Assembly: GCA_008931825.1 (NCBI GenBank)
Contig: QXVZ01034189.1
Span: forward strand, 1 to 64,000
Reading direction: 5' to 3'
Source: Phallusia fumigata
Lineage: Eukaryota; Chordata; Ascidiacea; Phlebobranchia; Ascidiidae
DNA: 64,000 bases
The position numbers were made by a program, and so were the translations under genes. Each line of letters starts with the position of its first letter. Position 1 is the stretch's first letter. The notes beneath the pieces were generated by a model. It made no database searches, was not told the DNA's origin, and saw only the letters and a program-made list of their open reading frames with translations. Below, one piece after another: positions 35,667 to 45,868 of this stretch.

Positions 35667-36613
35667 AGTTGTTTATTTTTTGAAAAAACACTTATAAATA
35701 TATAGAAGGTAGAGTCTGAAAAACAGCAAAGGCAATTCACAATAAATGACTTACACTTTTTTATGTAACAAACTTCAATGCTTGTGCCGAAACGGGGGTG
35801 CGAGGTCTCAATTTGCAAATCCAAAAAGTAATTTAAATCTCCCTGGGCCCAGGCAGTATGCACTAAAAAAACCCACAAATAACAACAAAAGGGAAAAATT
35901 GATAAAAACACAAAAACTATGTAGCTCAGAATATTTTCACATCGATCCATACTATAAAATATGAGTAGACGAAAGTGATTGCAAAATATAGCAAATCTAC
36001 ATATTATCGTTGTCATTTTTACGTTTTGCGAACCACGTACCTCGTTGCGAAGGCTACCACACTACACCGTACCATACCTTGACTCTACTTTTTTGATGTT
36101 TCGTCAAGATATAATTTTTAACCACACCACATAATTTTTATCGCACTTTTATCTCAACCATGAGTACAATTTGGTTGCTTATAGGCTACCCTACTGGATA
36201 AATTTGGACGGTTTTGCTTTACTTTTTCATGTACGAGGTCATTTCAGACGCATTGGTTAAAAATTATCATGTGCTGATTCAAAAGGTTGAGGGTACTTTA
36301 AACAATATAGTAATTTTCCGAATACCTTGTCCGGATACGTTTTTTCCTGCCACCTTGATATGCCCTACGGTATTCCGAAGCCCTTACTGTAGCTATTTTG
36401 GTGCAAACCGTCTATCATTAAAACCATTTGTATTGGCGCATTCTTTAATAATCGACACAAGTTTAATCTTTGCTTACGCAGTAATAATTTGCCGGTCTCT
36501 GTTAATGTTTAACCATATTTCGTTGCCGGAAGGCGTTTGCTTACACTTCAGAACGTGTATGTTCACATAAGAAAAGGGTTTAACTTGAATTTGTTTCACT
36601 TTTTTGAAACGCT
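35667..36613. promoter_or_regulatory. Divergent upstream region of CIB1 and BDH1-like gene A
   Basis: A 947-base gap separates two start codons on opposite strands. The only element I can support is a 15-base block at 36490-36504 that recurs upstream of the second BDH1-like gene. Open frames here show no coding features. Confidence 0.4.
36490..36504 (+). promoter_or_regulatory. Shared 15-bp upstream block, BDH1-like gene A
   Basis: TGCCGGTCTCTGTTA lies 109 bases before the start codon of gene A. The same 15 bases occur 76 bases before the start of gene B (38728-38742). Surrounding sequence is poorly conserved, so the block may be a retained promoter element or a remnant of the duplicated unit. 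Confidence 0.45.
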
Positions 36614-38235
36614 ATGTTTTCCGGCGATTTTGGACGCAGTGTTTTTGCATCGGTATTATTTACCATCTTGTTTGGTTGTCTGCTTCCTTCTGCAAGTCAA
36701 CATATTGGAGCGACGTTAAACTTTGTAAATACAGGTAGCCTAACATTTTAGCTTTTCGCATAGTGAGCATTTACAGCAACATGCTTGTGTTTAGGATCAT
36801 GCTGTCAGCTATTGGTGTATTTTGGAGTGTGCTTTAGCATTATGATGTTGATGGCCATTTTTCCAAGAGGAAGACTGTCGCCGAAAGGAAAATCGGTGCT
36901 TATTACAGGATGTGACACAGGTTTTGGACTAAACTCGGCCAAACGGCTGCATTCGGTCGGCATGCACGTATTTGCAGGTGACATAAATGTCCCAAAAATT
37001 AAAATTGTAACGTTTATCAAATGCAAATTTATATTTTAGGGTGCCTTCTGAAAGATAAGGGAGGCGATGGTGCTAAAGAACTGATGCGCATTCGATCAGA
37101 GCGAATGCATGTTTTGCAATTAGATGTGACGAAAGACTCTGAGGTTGAAAAAGCGGTTCTGTATGTTAAGTCGCAACTCCCGAGCGATCAAGCAGGTAAC
37201 AACTTTGTCGACCTGAAACATTGAAAGTAATAAATTTCTTTCACTCAAAATCAGTATATTACTCACCTCAGGTTTGTGGGGAATAATTAATAACGCCGGT
37301 ACTTCGGCATTTGGCGAGATAGAATGGTCTTCCATAGATTTGTACAAACATGTTGCTGAGGTCAATCTCTGGGGAGCCGTTCGATGCACCAAAGCGTTTC
37401 TACCGCTAATAAGAAGGTATCCAAATCTGTAGGCCAAATATATATAACACACCTTATATTTCCAATATTACCTAGATCACAAGGACGTGTTGTGAACATG
37501 GCAAGTGGTTTAGCACGAATGATGGCACCATCACGTTCGGTTTACGCCATCACAAAGTATGCAATCGGTGGATTTTCAGAATGTTTGCGCTATGAAATGA
37601 GACGTTGGGGTGTCAAGGTTCGTACTCAAAATACATGTGGTTCTAAAATCCCCTTAATATATCATAATGTTAGGTGATTCCTACAGCGTGCATTTTGCAA
37701 ATTTTTAGGTCATTGTTTGTTTTCGCAGGTGGCCATTATTGAGCCAGGAAATTACATAGCAGGAACAAATATTTTTACCAAGTCAAGTGTCAAACAAATT
37801 GGCGATGGGATGTGGGAAAAGATGACCGAAGAAGTAAAACAAGATTATGGAAGGGATTTATTTGAAAGGCGTGTAAGTTACCAACATATTTTATCCTATG
37901 TTAGACTTTGTAAAAGTATTTTGTCCTAACTTTTAAATGTATTTCAGAACATTTGTTTTGTCCCAGGTAAAAGAAATGGAAACCTACTGCAACAAAGGAA
38001 TGGCCAATTTAACCCCAGTTCTGGAAGCTTACGAAGATGCTTTGCTTTCACGACATCCGCTTGTTAGATACCAGCCAATGTCCAGTTACTGGACTATCAG
38101 ATCCTTCATATTTACGCATTTTCCGGCTGTTGTAGCCGACTAGTAAGTCCAATTTAAAGATTTGAAACTTAGTCTGTTCTATTGCAGCAAGTTTTTTTTT
38201 GCAGTCTGTACATCTATGGAATAGGATCAAAGTAA
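36614..38235 (+). CDS. Short-chain dehydrogenase, BDH1/HSD17B2-like, tandem copy A
   Basis: Eight exons in frame, 365 residues: 36614-36734, 36795-36977, 37040-37195, 37272-37416, 37476-37617, 37729-37872, 37967-38142, 38205-38235. SDR motifs are complete: TGCDTGFG nucleotide-binding turn, INNAG, and YAITK with Ser about 13 residues earlier. The C-terminal half matches mitochondrial D-beta-hydroxybutyrate dehydrogenase closely ([20 protein letters not shown]). Unlike BDH1, the N-terminus has two hydrophobic segments ([17 protein letters not shown] and [15 protein letters not shown]) instead of an obvious mitochondrial leader, which suggests membrane anchoring as in HSD17B2. The substrate could be a hydroxy acid, steroid or retinoid. 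Exon 1 was found by comparison with copy B: both start MFSGD and end in the same phase. Confidence 0.88.
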
Positions 38236-38818
38236 GAGGTCGTTCTGAGATCGGTATTGTGTTTTTTCTGATTCCCCGAGCTGCAATATTGCTATTGATT
38301 ACGACGATGCATCCAAATAAAACCACAATTTATACGGTGTGTTAACAGTTGCGCAAAACTGCGTCTGTAAATACTAGTTTCTTCACTCGACGCCCGAAAT
38401 TAGCCAAGCATGACACAAAAGAAAAAATGAAACGAACAGCGCATGGTTGAGCGCGCGGCTCTCAGGCTGATAGTATTGGGTACAGCTGCATTTCAGTTTG
38501 AAGACGTTTTGCTAGGAACGAGCGTACACAAAAAGCAAGAAAGAAATGTTGATGTCAACTGCATGCAATTGTACGTGTATCGTTTGTTCAATACTAATCA
38601 GAGAAATTGTGGTTTTGCTGCAAAAAAGTGCTGTCACAAACGGAAAACAACAATGGAATCTCGCACTACGTATCCGCACATACTAATTAATGCAACCTCT
38701 CTAAAACGTTGTCTACACAACATATGTTGCCGGTCTCTGTTATAGCTTTGTTGCATTGCAGTTAGCGAAAGACATTTACAAAAACTTTAAGTTAAGCCTA
38801 CACTTATGTTGATGAGAT
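38236..38818. other. Spacer between tandem BDH1-like genes
   Basis: This 583-base spacer must hold the 3' end of gene A and the promoter of gene B. Apart from the 15-base block at 38728-38742 nothing conserved is visible. An open frame at 38443-38745 has no protein-family features. Confidence 0.45.
38728..38742 (+). promoter_or_regulatory. Shared 15-bp upstream block, BDH1-like gene B
   Basis: Identical to 36490-36504 upstream of gene A, and at a similar distance from the start codon. Confidence 0.45.
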
Positions 38819-41289
38819 ATGTTTTCCGGTGATTTAGCAAGAAGCGTTTTTGCATCGGTAGTTATTACCGCTATATTTGGTTACTTGGTTCCGTTAGCAA
38901 GTCAATACATCGGAGGAGGATTAAACGTTGATAATCCAGGTAATTATAGGCCCCTTTCACGAAGGGGCACGATTTATTTACACTCTTGTTTTTTGCATGA
39001 AATTTTAAACGTAGACATTTATGGTGCTTCGTATTGATATTTTGAAAGCTAACCTGATAGGCCAAGTAATTTCTAATGCAGCCCCAAGTAGACGGTTTTT
39101 GCTGCAGTGCGTTCAACCTCGGTCATATGCCTTTCCTTTTTTGCGCCTCATGACGTTCTTACATTGCGCAGCTATTCTCCGGCTCGGTGATTGATTTAAA
39201 GTTGTGTTTTTTTCCAAATTGAAGTAAACTCAACTCAAAATAAACGCTGACTATTCTGCCCCAAACGGAAAGCGACGCAAGTGGAATGATTGTCAAATTC
39301 ACGGCCCAAGCGATGCAGAGCTTTGCGGTTGCTATCGTACTGCTATACTTCACACATAAACGGTTGTTCATTCGAGACATCGTTTATTCAGGGCTGTTTC
39401 GTTGGATAAAATTAAACTGTAATTGCGCTACAGCCACCTCAATGCGTTTGCTACATCGCATTGCAACAAACAGTCCATCACAGCAAATTCTCTTCATCGT
39501 TTGCATTTTAAGTCCTGCTACTAATTCACATTGTTACGTAACGGATAATATACTAGAAAAATCTGCATAGTTTTGGGCGGGCCGCATAATTTCTATTCGC
39601 GTGCTGTTATTGCCCGTGGGATGCAGGTTGCACACCCCTAATTCAAGGGGTCGTAATATACGTGCAATGGCAATAGGAGAACAGCCTCCCTCTAGTATTA
39701 TTTTACGTTGGCACACATAGGTACCATAACGTATGTCTTTAGGATCATGCTGTCAGTTATTGCTGTATTTTGGAGTGTGCTTTGGCATTATGATGCTCAC
39801 CGCCGTATTTCCCAGAGGAAGACTGTCGCCGAAAGGAAAATCGGTGCTTATTACGGGGTGTGACTCCGGATTTGGTCTGAATTCGGCCAAACGGCTGCAT
39901 TCGGGCGGAATGCATGTATTTGCAGGTGACATAAATAGCCCAATATTGAAAATGTAACCTGCATCAAATGCAAATATGTTTTAGGGTGTCTTTTTAAAGA
40001 AAGGGGAGGCGACGGAGCTAAAGAACTGATGGACATTCGATCAGAACGAATGCATGTTTTGCAATTAGATGTGACAAGAGACTCTGAGGTTGAAAAAGCG
40101 GTTCTGTATGTAAAATCGCATCTCCCGAGCGACCAAACAGGTATTACTCTAAAAAAAGTCAAAATGAAAAACTTGTTCTGTTGCTTAAAATTTGTACATT
40201 ACACACCTCAGGTTTGTGGGGAATAATTAATAACGCAGGAATTTCAGCCTTTGGCGATGTTGAATGGTCTTCCATAGATTTGTACAAACATGTTGCTGAG
40301 GTCAATCTGTGGGGAGCCATTCGATGCACAAAAGCGTTTCTTCCGCTGATAAGAAGGTACCCAACCCGTTTGTCAGTTTGTTGCAATTCGTGTAGCAAGT
40401 AACAAACCTTATGTTCTCAATATTACCTAGATCAAAAGGACGTGTTGTGAACATGGCAAGTGGTTTTACCAGGATGATAGCACCTTCGCGTTCTGTGTAC
40501 GCTGTCACAAAGTATGCAATCGGTGGATTTTCAGAATGTTTGCGCTACGAAATGAGACGTTGGGGCGTTAAAGTTAGTATATTAATCGGCTTGTATGCGA
40601 TGGAAACTTGTCTATTTAAAATTTTTACGTGTCTAATTTCCGAAGCGTTGTATTTCACAATTTGTTTTCGCAGGTGGCCATTATTGAGCCAGGAAATTAC
40701 ATAGCAGGAACAAATATTTTTACCAAGTCAAGTGTCAAACAAATTGGTGATGGGATGTGGGAAAAGATGACCGAAGAAGTAAAACAAGACTATGGAAGAG
40801 ATTTATTTGAAAGGCGTGTAAGTTACCAAAACAAATTTTGTTTTAATTTTTAATTTTCGACTTCACATATATTTTTAGGAAAAAATGAAAATACTTTTCA
40901 GAGCAATATTTTTTTGTGCGTTTATTCCGTTGAGCTGTTTTTCTTCGCTACAGTATTACATAAATTGGATCATAACTGTTGTCTGTCGCAAACTTCACAT
41001 TTGCTTTGTGGCAGGTAAAAGAAATGGAAACTTACTGTAACAAAGGAATGGCCAATTTAACCCCAGTTCTGGAAGCTTACGAAGATGCTCTGCTTTCACG
41101 ACATCCTCTTGTTAGATATCAGCCAATGTCCAGTGACTGGGCTGTTAAATCCTTCATATTTACTCATTTTCCAGCTCTTGTAGCCGACTAGTAAGTCATG
41201 TTTTAACAATTTAAAGTTTATGCTACTGGATTGCTCTAAGGTTATCTTTGTTTTGCAGTATTTACATTTATGGATTGGGATTTAAGTAA
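38819..41289 (+). CDS. Short-chain dehydrogenase, BDH1/HSD17B2-like, tandem copy B
   Basis: Eight exons with the same lengths and phases as copy A: 38819-38939, 39743-39925, 39985-40140, 40212-40356, 40431-40572, 40674-40817, 41015-41190, 41259-41289; 365 residues. Motifs [13 protein letters not shown] and YAVTK are intact, as is METYCNKG near the end. Exons 6 and 7 are almost identical to copy A, while exon 1 and parts of exon 3 differ. Intron 1 has grown to about 800 bases against 60 in copy A. It carries the same two N-terminal hydrophobic segments. The pair is a clear tandem duplication, and no disabling change was seen in either copy. Confidence 0.88.
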
Positions 41290-42310
41290 ATTGTCGTCGA
41301 GAACGGTGTTGTTCTTTTGATCCCCAAGCTGTGATATTGCTATTGGTCATTACAATGCACCAAAATAAAACGATTATCAATGTCGTCTGTCAACAGAATA
41401 GTAACAGAGTGTATGTAACCATTTTTTTCAACTGTAAAGTGATTGTAGTAATTGCATTACAACTGTGCGAGGCGCCAGTCACGAAAATGTATGCGACAAT
41501 AAGTAAAATAGTCACATAAAGTTTTACATTTAAGTCATATGCATGTCAAATTAATACCACACAGAAACTTCAATGACTGCGACCTAACCTGGTTTACCTA
41601 ACTCTTCCGATCAAACTATTGATTTCTATCGGAGTAATCAACAGCTACATTTAATGTACACAGATCGTCGCGAGCATTCTTTTCCTCTCGACTCGAGTCT
41701 AATTAAACAGTAATGAATCTTGGGTCAGGTGGTTGGTATAAGTTTGGGTGCGCAAGGGTCGATTTTTGTTAAATCGATGTAATAACAATTTATGTGTTTT
41801 AGTTTTTTTTGGAAAAATTGCAGTAAAACGTACATCTCGATTTTGACAAAAAATATACTTACGAGAAAATTGGTCCAGTTAAAAAGCAAAAAGAAATCTG
41901 TCAAAGTAGTTTTGTTGTTTTTTAGTTTTCGCAATTTTTTTTTCTTAATTTTGTGATAACCAGTAATTTTCATTTACATGTGGAGAGCACAAGGCTATGT
42001 GATAAACTGAAGCATCTCAACACCACTGTTGTTATTTTTAATAGTTAGCACTTCAAATAATAATAGCTCTTAACTAATCAAACACTACGAAACACTAAGT
42101 GTAACTGTGTACCTAGTTTTTTTAGTTTTCTATTTATTAGACCTGCAAGAAGGAATAATACATATATATAGGAAATATAAGTAAAAAATAAAGGAATATA
42201 ATGATTTGAAATTGACTTTTTACTTATGCTTGCATATAAAGTTTTGGTTGCAACTCACAACCCTTACTGTATAAATATATTATTCAGTGCCAGTATAGAG
42301 GTTTACAATA
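41290..42310. other. AT-rich intergenic region before IFT70
   Basis: About 1 kb, very AT-rich, with TA-rich runs near 42160-42190. It holds the 3' end of BDH1-like B and the promoter of IFT70. No gene or repeat could be assigned. Confidence 0.5.
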
Positions 42311-44275
42311 ATGATGAACCAACTAGCAATAAAAGATGGGGAATACACTGCTACTATCTACAAAAAAATACGGAATGGTCATTATGCTGGTGCAATAGAA
42401 ATACTCAACCTGGAACTGCAAAAGCAACCACAACTTCGTGCGACTTTATCACTGCTGGCATATTGTTACTACTATGGGCAAGACTTTCTAAATGCTGCAG
42501 ACTGTTACAACCAATTGTCTCAACTTTGTCCTGAAGTGGATGACTACAAGCTTTACTATGTGATGTCATTGTACAAAGGTGGTGACTACCAAACTGCCTT
42601 ACGTGCTTCTTTTGGCATTGAAAATCCAGCGTACCAAGCAAAAGTCCAAAAGGTGCAGGCGGCTATTAAGTACATGGAGGAAGATTATGCCAGTGCCAAA
42701 AGCCTTGTGGAACAGTCAAGTGATGAAGAAGATCCTGATAATGTAATCAACATGGGTTGTTTACTTTACAAGGAAAATCAATTTGAGAAAGCTTGCACAA
42801 AGTTTCAACAGGCAATTCAGCTCGCTGGGTACAGAGCCAGCCTGTCTTACAACATAGCACTCTGCTACTACCGACAAAAGCAGTATGCCCCAGCATTGAA
42901 GCACATTGCTGATGTAATTGAAAAAGGAATTCGAGAACACCCTGAGCTGAGTGTTGGCATGACAACAGATGGAATTGATGTGAGAAGTGTTGGAAATTCG
43001 ATACTCCTGCAAGAAACTGCTTTGGTTGAGTCATTCAATTTAAAAGCAGCTATTGAATATCAGCTGAAGAACTATGAGGCTGCTGGTGAAGCTCTTACTG
43101 ATATGCCACCCCGATCAGAGGAAGAACTGGATCCTTATACACTTCACAATTTGGCACTGATGAACATGCAAACTAAACCAACTGAAGGGTTTGAGAAACT
43201 ACAGTTTTTGTTGCAACAAAGCACGTTTCCACCAGAAACATTTGGAAATCTTTTATTATTATATCTGAAACATGAGTATCTTGATTTAGCTGCTGATGTG
43301 TTGGCAGAGTATGCTGACTATACATACAAGTATCTATCACCATATTTGTATGAATTTATTGATGCAGTCATCACCAAACAAACTGCAGCTGAGGAAGCAT
43401 TTCGTAAATTGGATGAAATGGCCAATCGTCACATTGACACACTGCGAAAGCTCACCAAGCAGGTCCAAGAGGCTAGAGATATGCATGATGAAATGGCTGT
43501 TAAGAACACTGTAAATGAGTATGATGAAGCTCTGGAACAATACATTCCAGTGCTTATGCAACAGGCAAAAATTTACTGGGATCGTGAAAACCATGCTGCA
43601 GTAGAAAGGATCTTTCGTAAATCTGTAGAGTTTTGCAATGAGCATGATGTTTGGCGACTGAATGTAGCTCATGTGCTTTTCATGCAGGAAAACAAGTTCA
43701 AAGAGGCAACAGGGTTTTATGAACCTATTGTTAAAAAGCACTATGATGGGATCTTGGATGTTGAGGCTGTAGTGTTAGCCAATCTTTGCGTGTCTTACAT
43801 TATGACAAGTCAAAATGAGGAAGCTGAGGATTTGATGCGGAAGATTGAAAAAGAGGAGGAACAGATGTCCTACGATGATCCAGATCGCAAAGTGTTTCAC
43901 TTGTGCATTGTCAACATTGTGATTGGTACCTTATATTGTGCAAAAGGCAACTACGACTTTGGCATTTCCAGAGTCATAAAAAGTCTTGAACCTTACAACA
44001 GAAAACTTGGGGTTGACACCTGGTTTTATGCCAAAAGGTGCGTGCTGTCACTGCTTGAAACTTTGGGAAAACAGATGTTGTCCATTCGGGATGCTGTTTT
44101 GCACGACATTATACAGTTTTTGGAACACTGTGAACTACATGGCAGAGATATACCAGTGTCAAATGCTCCACCTTCCTTGACAGAAGGCCCAGTAGCCCCT
44201 GATGGCAAGAAGTGTGTTGCCTATGAAGCAAGATTGCTAAAATCTCTGTTTCTGGAGTACACAGGATGGCCATGA
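42311..44275 (+). CDS. TTC30: Intraflagellar transport protein 70 (TTC30)
   Basis: A single open frame of 654 residues (human TTC30A/B 665) with near-continuous similarity. It has tetratricopeptide repeats from about residue 10 onward (AGAIEILNLEL, YGQDFLNAADCYNQL), then a conserved central part (GMTTDGIDVRSVGN, PTEGFEKLQFLLQQ). A charged helical stretch lies near residues 370-400, and further repeats (HDVWRLNVAHVLFMQENKF, SYIMTSQNEEAEDLMRKIEK) run to the end. IFT70 is a core subunit of the IFT-B1 complex that wraps around IFT52 and is needed to build cilia. Two Met codons begin the frame (42311, 42314). The lack of introns, among neighbours with 6 to 24 exons, matches vertebrate TTC30 genes. 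The gene is convergent with ASXL. Confidence 0.98.
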   Translation: MMNQLAIKDGEYTATIYKKIRNGHYAGAIEILNLELQKQPQLRATLSLLAYCYYYGQDFLNAADCYNQLSQLCPEVDDYKLYYVMSLYKGGDYQTALRASFGIENPAYQAKVQKVQAAIKYMEEDYASAKSLVEQSSDEEDPDNVINMGCLLYKENQFEKACTKFQQAIQLAGYRASLSYNIALCYYRQKQYAPALKHIADVIEKGIREHPELSVGMTTDGIDVRSVGNSILLQETALVESFNLKAAIEYQLKNYEAAGEALTDMPPRSEEELDPYTLHNLALMNMQTKPTEGFEKLQFLLQQSTFPPETFGNLLLLYLKHEYLDLAADVLAEYADYTYKYLSPYLYEFIDAVITKQTAAEEAFRKLDEMANRHIDTLRKLTKQVQEARDMHDEMAVKNTVNEYDEALEQYIPVLMQQAKIYWDRENHAAVERIFRKSVEFCNEHDVWRLNVAHVLFMQENKFKEATGFYEPIVKKHYDGILDVEAVVLANLCVSYIMTSQNEEAEDLMRKIEKEEEQMSYDDPDRKVFHLCIVNIVIGTLYCAKGNYDFGISRVIKSLEPYNRKLGVDTWFYAKRCVLSLLETLGKQMLSIRDAVLHDIIQFLEHCELHGRDIPVSNAPPSLTEGPVAPDGKKCVAYEARLLKSLFLEYTGWP

Positions 44276-45868
44276 CTGTGTGTTTAAACTTGTATATAAG
44301 TAACTGTATCTTTAGTTTTGTGAATTTACTGTTTGCAAAATGACATATAATACAAATTTATGTTTTCCCCATTGGAAGTCTGGTTAAATTAAACAGAACT
44401 AAAACCAAGATGGTGGAAATGTAGCCATGTCCTCACCCGAGGTTCTACCAGATCTGAACCTAGAAATGGGTTTGAGCTGTTGTTATCATGTGCAACCGCT
44501 TTCCAGAAAATTGCCCAGTCAGACCAGAATTACATCCAAATTAGTTATTTATAAGTTTTCTAACCCAAACTTTTATTGTTAAATTGAATAAAAATCCATC
44601 TGAACCAGACCCACAATCCAAAATGAAAATGTGGGGGGGGATGGACCTCATTCAAAAATTTGTCATTTAAAGGTTCTAAAATACAATAACATTGGAGCTA
44701 TTAAGTACAGGATTCGTAAATTTTATTGATGGTTTGTCAAAAATTCTGCAACGGTTCATTGAAAAATACATTCGTTCGGCGAAGCAAAACTAACATAAAA
44801 TGAAACACAAGTAGGAGCAGCAACGGCTTGCCAACCACAGAAAGCCATTTTTCTGCGGGTAAAGCAATAGAAGCATTTGTATGTGCAAATGAGGCTGACG
44901 AAAACTGTGCACAGCATTTCACACCGCGAACATGGGAATTTAGAATAATTGCTGGAACTCCGTCTTCAAACAAATTGATTGTACAGACGGCAAATTAATA
45001 GAGCAATGACTGAACGCAAGGAACATAAAACCCACATTTGAAACGCGTGGATGAGGGACACCTTTAAACGGGATAAGTGCATTACGTTTCGTTTTGCAAT
45101 GTCACGGATTCTATTTGTTGGTTGCCATCGACAATACTTTGTTCGCCGTCGTCTTATCTCCTCTGCTCAAAATATAAAAAATAAATTAACTCATGACAGT
45201 AAATATTGACAGAAAAAAGTTCGTATTTTGGTATAATTTTCAATGCAATCCACTGTGCTATATGAAGCCGCTGGAGCAGACTTAAGTGTAAAATTACAAA
45301 TAACATACCATAAACTAATGCTAGTGCAAACCAACCCCAATTCTATGTCAAAAAACTTTACACTATCACGTGACGTAAAGGAAGGTGATTTCTCTTCTTT
45401 CTCTTGGCGTTTTAAGTGACATTTTCTAAACGCGTGTTTCTGTTCCCAATTTTTCCTCCTTCAATTATGACCTCGTTTCATAATGCAGCCCTTTTTAAAT
45501 AGGTTTTACGTTTTCTCCTGTACATTGTGTAGCTGTTTAAAGTCACGAAAAAGATTTCAAACAGCTGTAAAAGGAGGTTGGGTCTGCCTTAGTTTTAACC
45601 AACCTCGTTTTCACTTCCTTCTTCAGCGGGAAATGGGTTTGTCGCTTGGATGTGCTGTTATCTTCTGACAGTGAAGATTCAGGTGAATCGGGATGACCGG
45701 GTAACCACGACCGAGACGAGTCGTCGCTTTCTGTGTACTAAGGGTTACATAAACAAAGTTCAACTTAACACCCGAAATTGCGTTGACACCATACAGCATG
45801 ATTCGGATTCTGTTACGTAACTTATCTAATGCCATGTTATAGTCATTTGGAGATGTGGTTACTGACAT
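44276..45868. other. Intergenic region between IFT70 and the ASXL 3' end
   Basis: About 1.6 kb. A possible poly(A) signal AATAAA for IFT70 is at 44587-44592. A run of nine G lies near 44633. A minus-strand open frame with a membrane-like segment is described separately. Otherwise I see nothing. Confidence 0.45.
44737..44973 (-). other. Unassigned open frame with a C-terminal membrane-like segment
   Basis: A minus-strand frame of up to 78 codons. From a possible splice acceptor near 44963 it encodes DGVPAIILNSHVRGVKCCAQ, later SVVGKPLLLLLVFHFMLVLL, and stops soon after. The hydrophobic stretch could be a transmembrane or tail-anchor segment of a last exon. No upstream exon was found that joins it convincingly, and no family is recognised. 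It may be chance. Confidence 0.2.

Noticed and set aside
36214-36570. Open frame with hydrophobic segments upstream of BDH1-like gene A.
   Set aside because: No splice or family support, and it lies where the promoter and 5' end of gene A are expected.
38443-38745. Open frame between the BDH1-like genes.
   Set aside because: Composition is not protein-like (many Cys, Arg and Asn without pattern) and there is no splice or family support.
45623-45868. Minus-strand frame MSVTTSPNDYNMALDK as a separate small gene.
   Set aside because: It begins directly after the proposed ASXL stop, shows no family features, and no downstream exon joins it convincingly.
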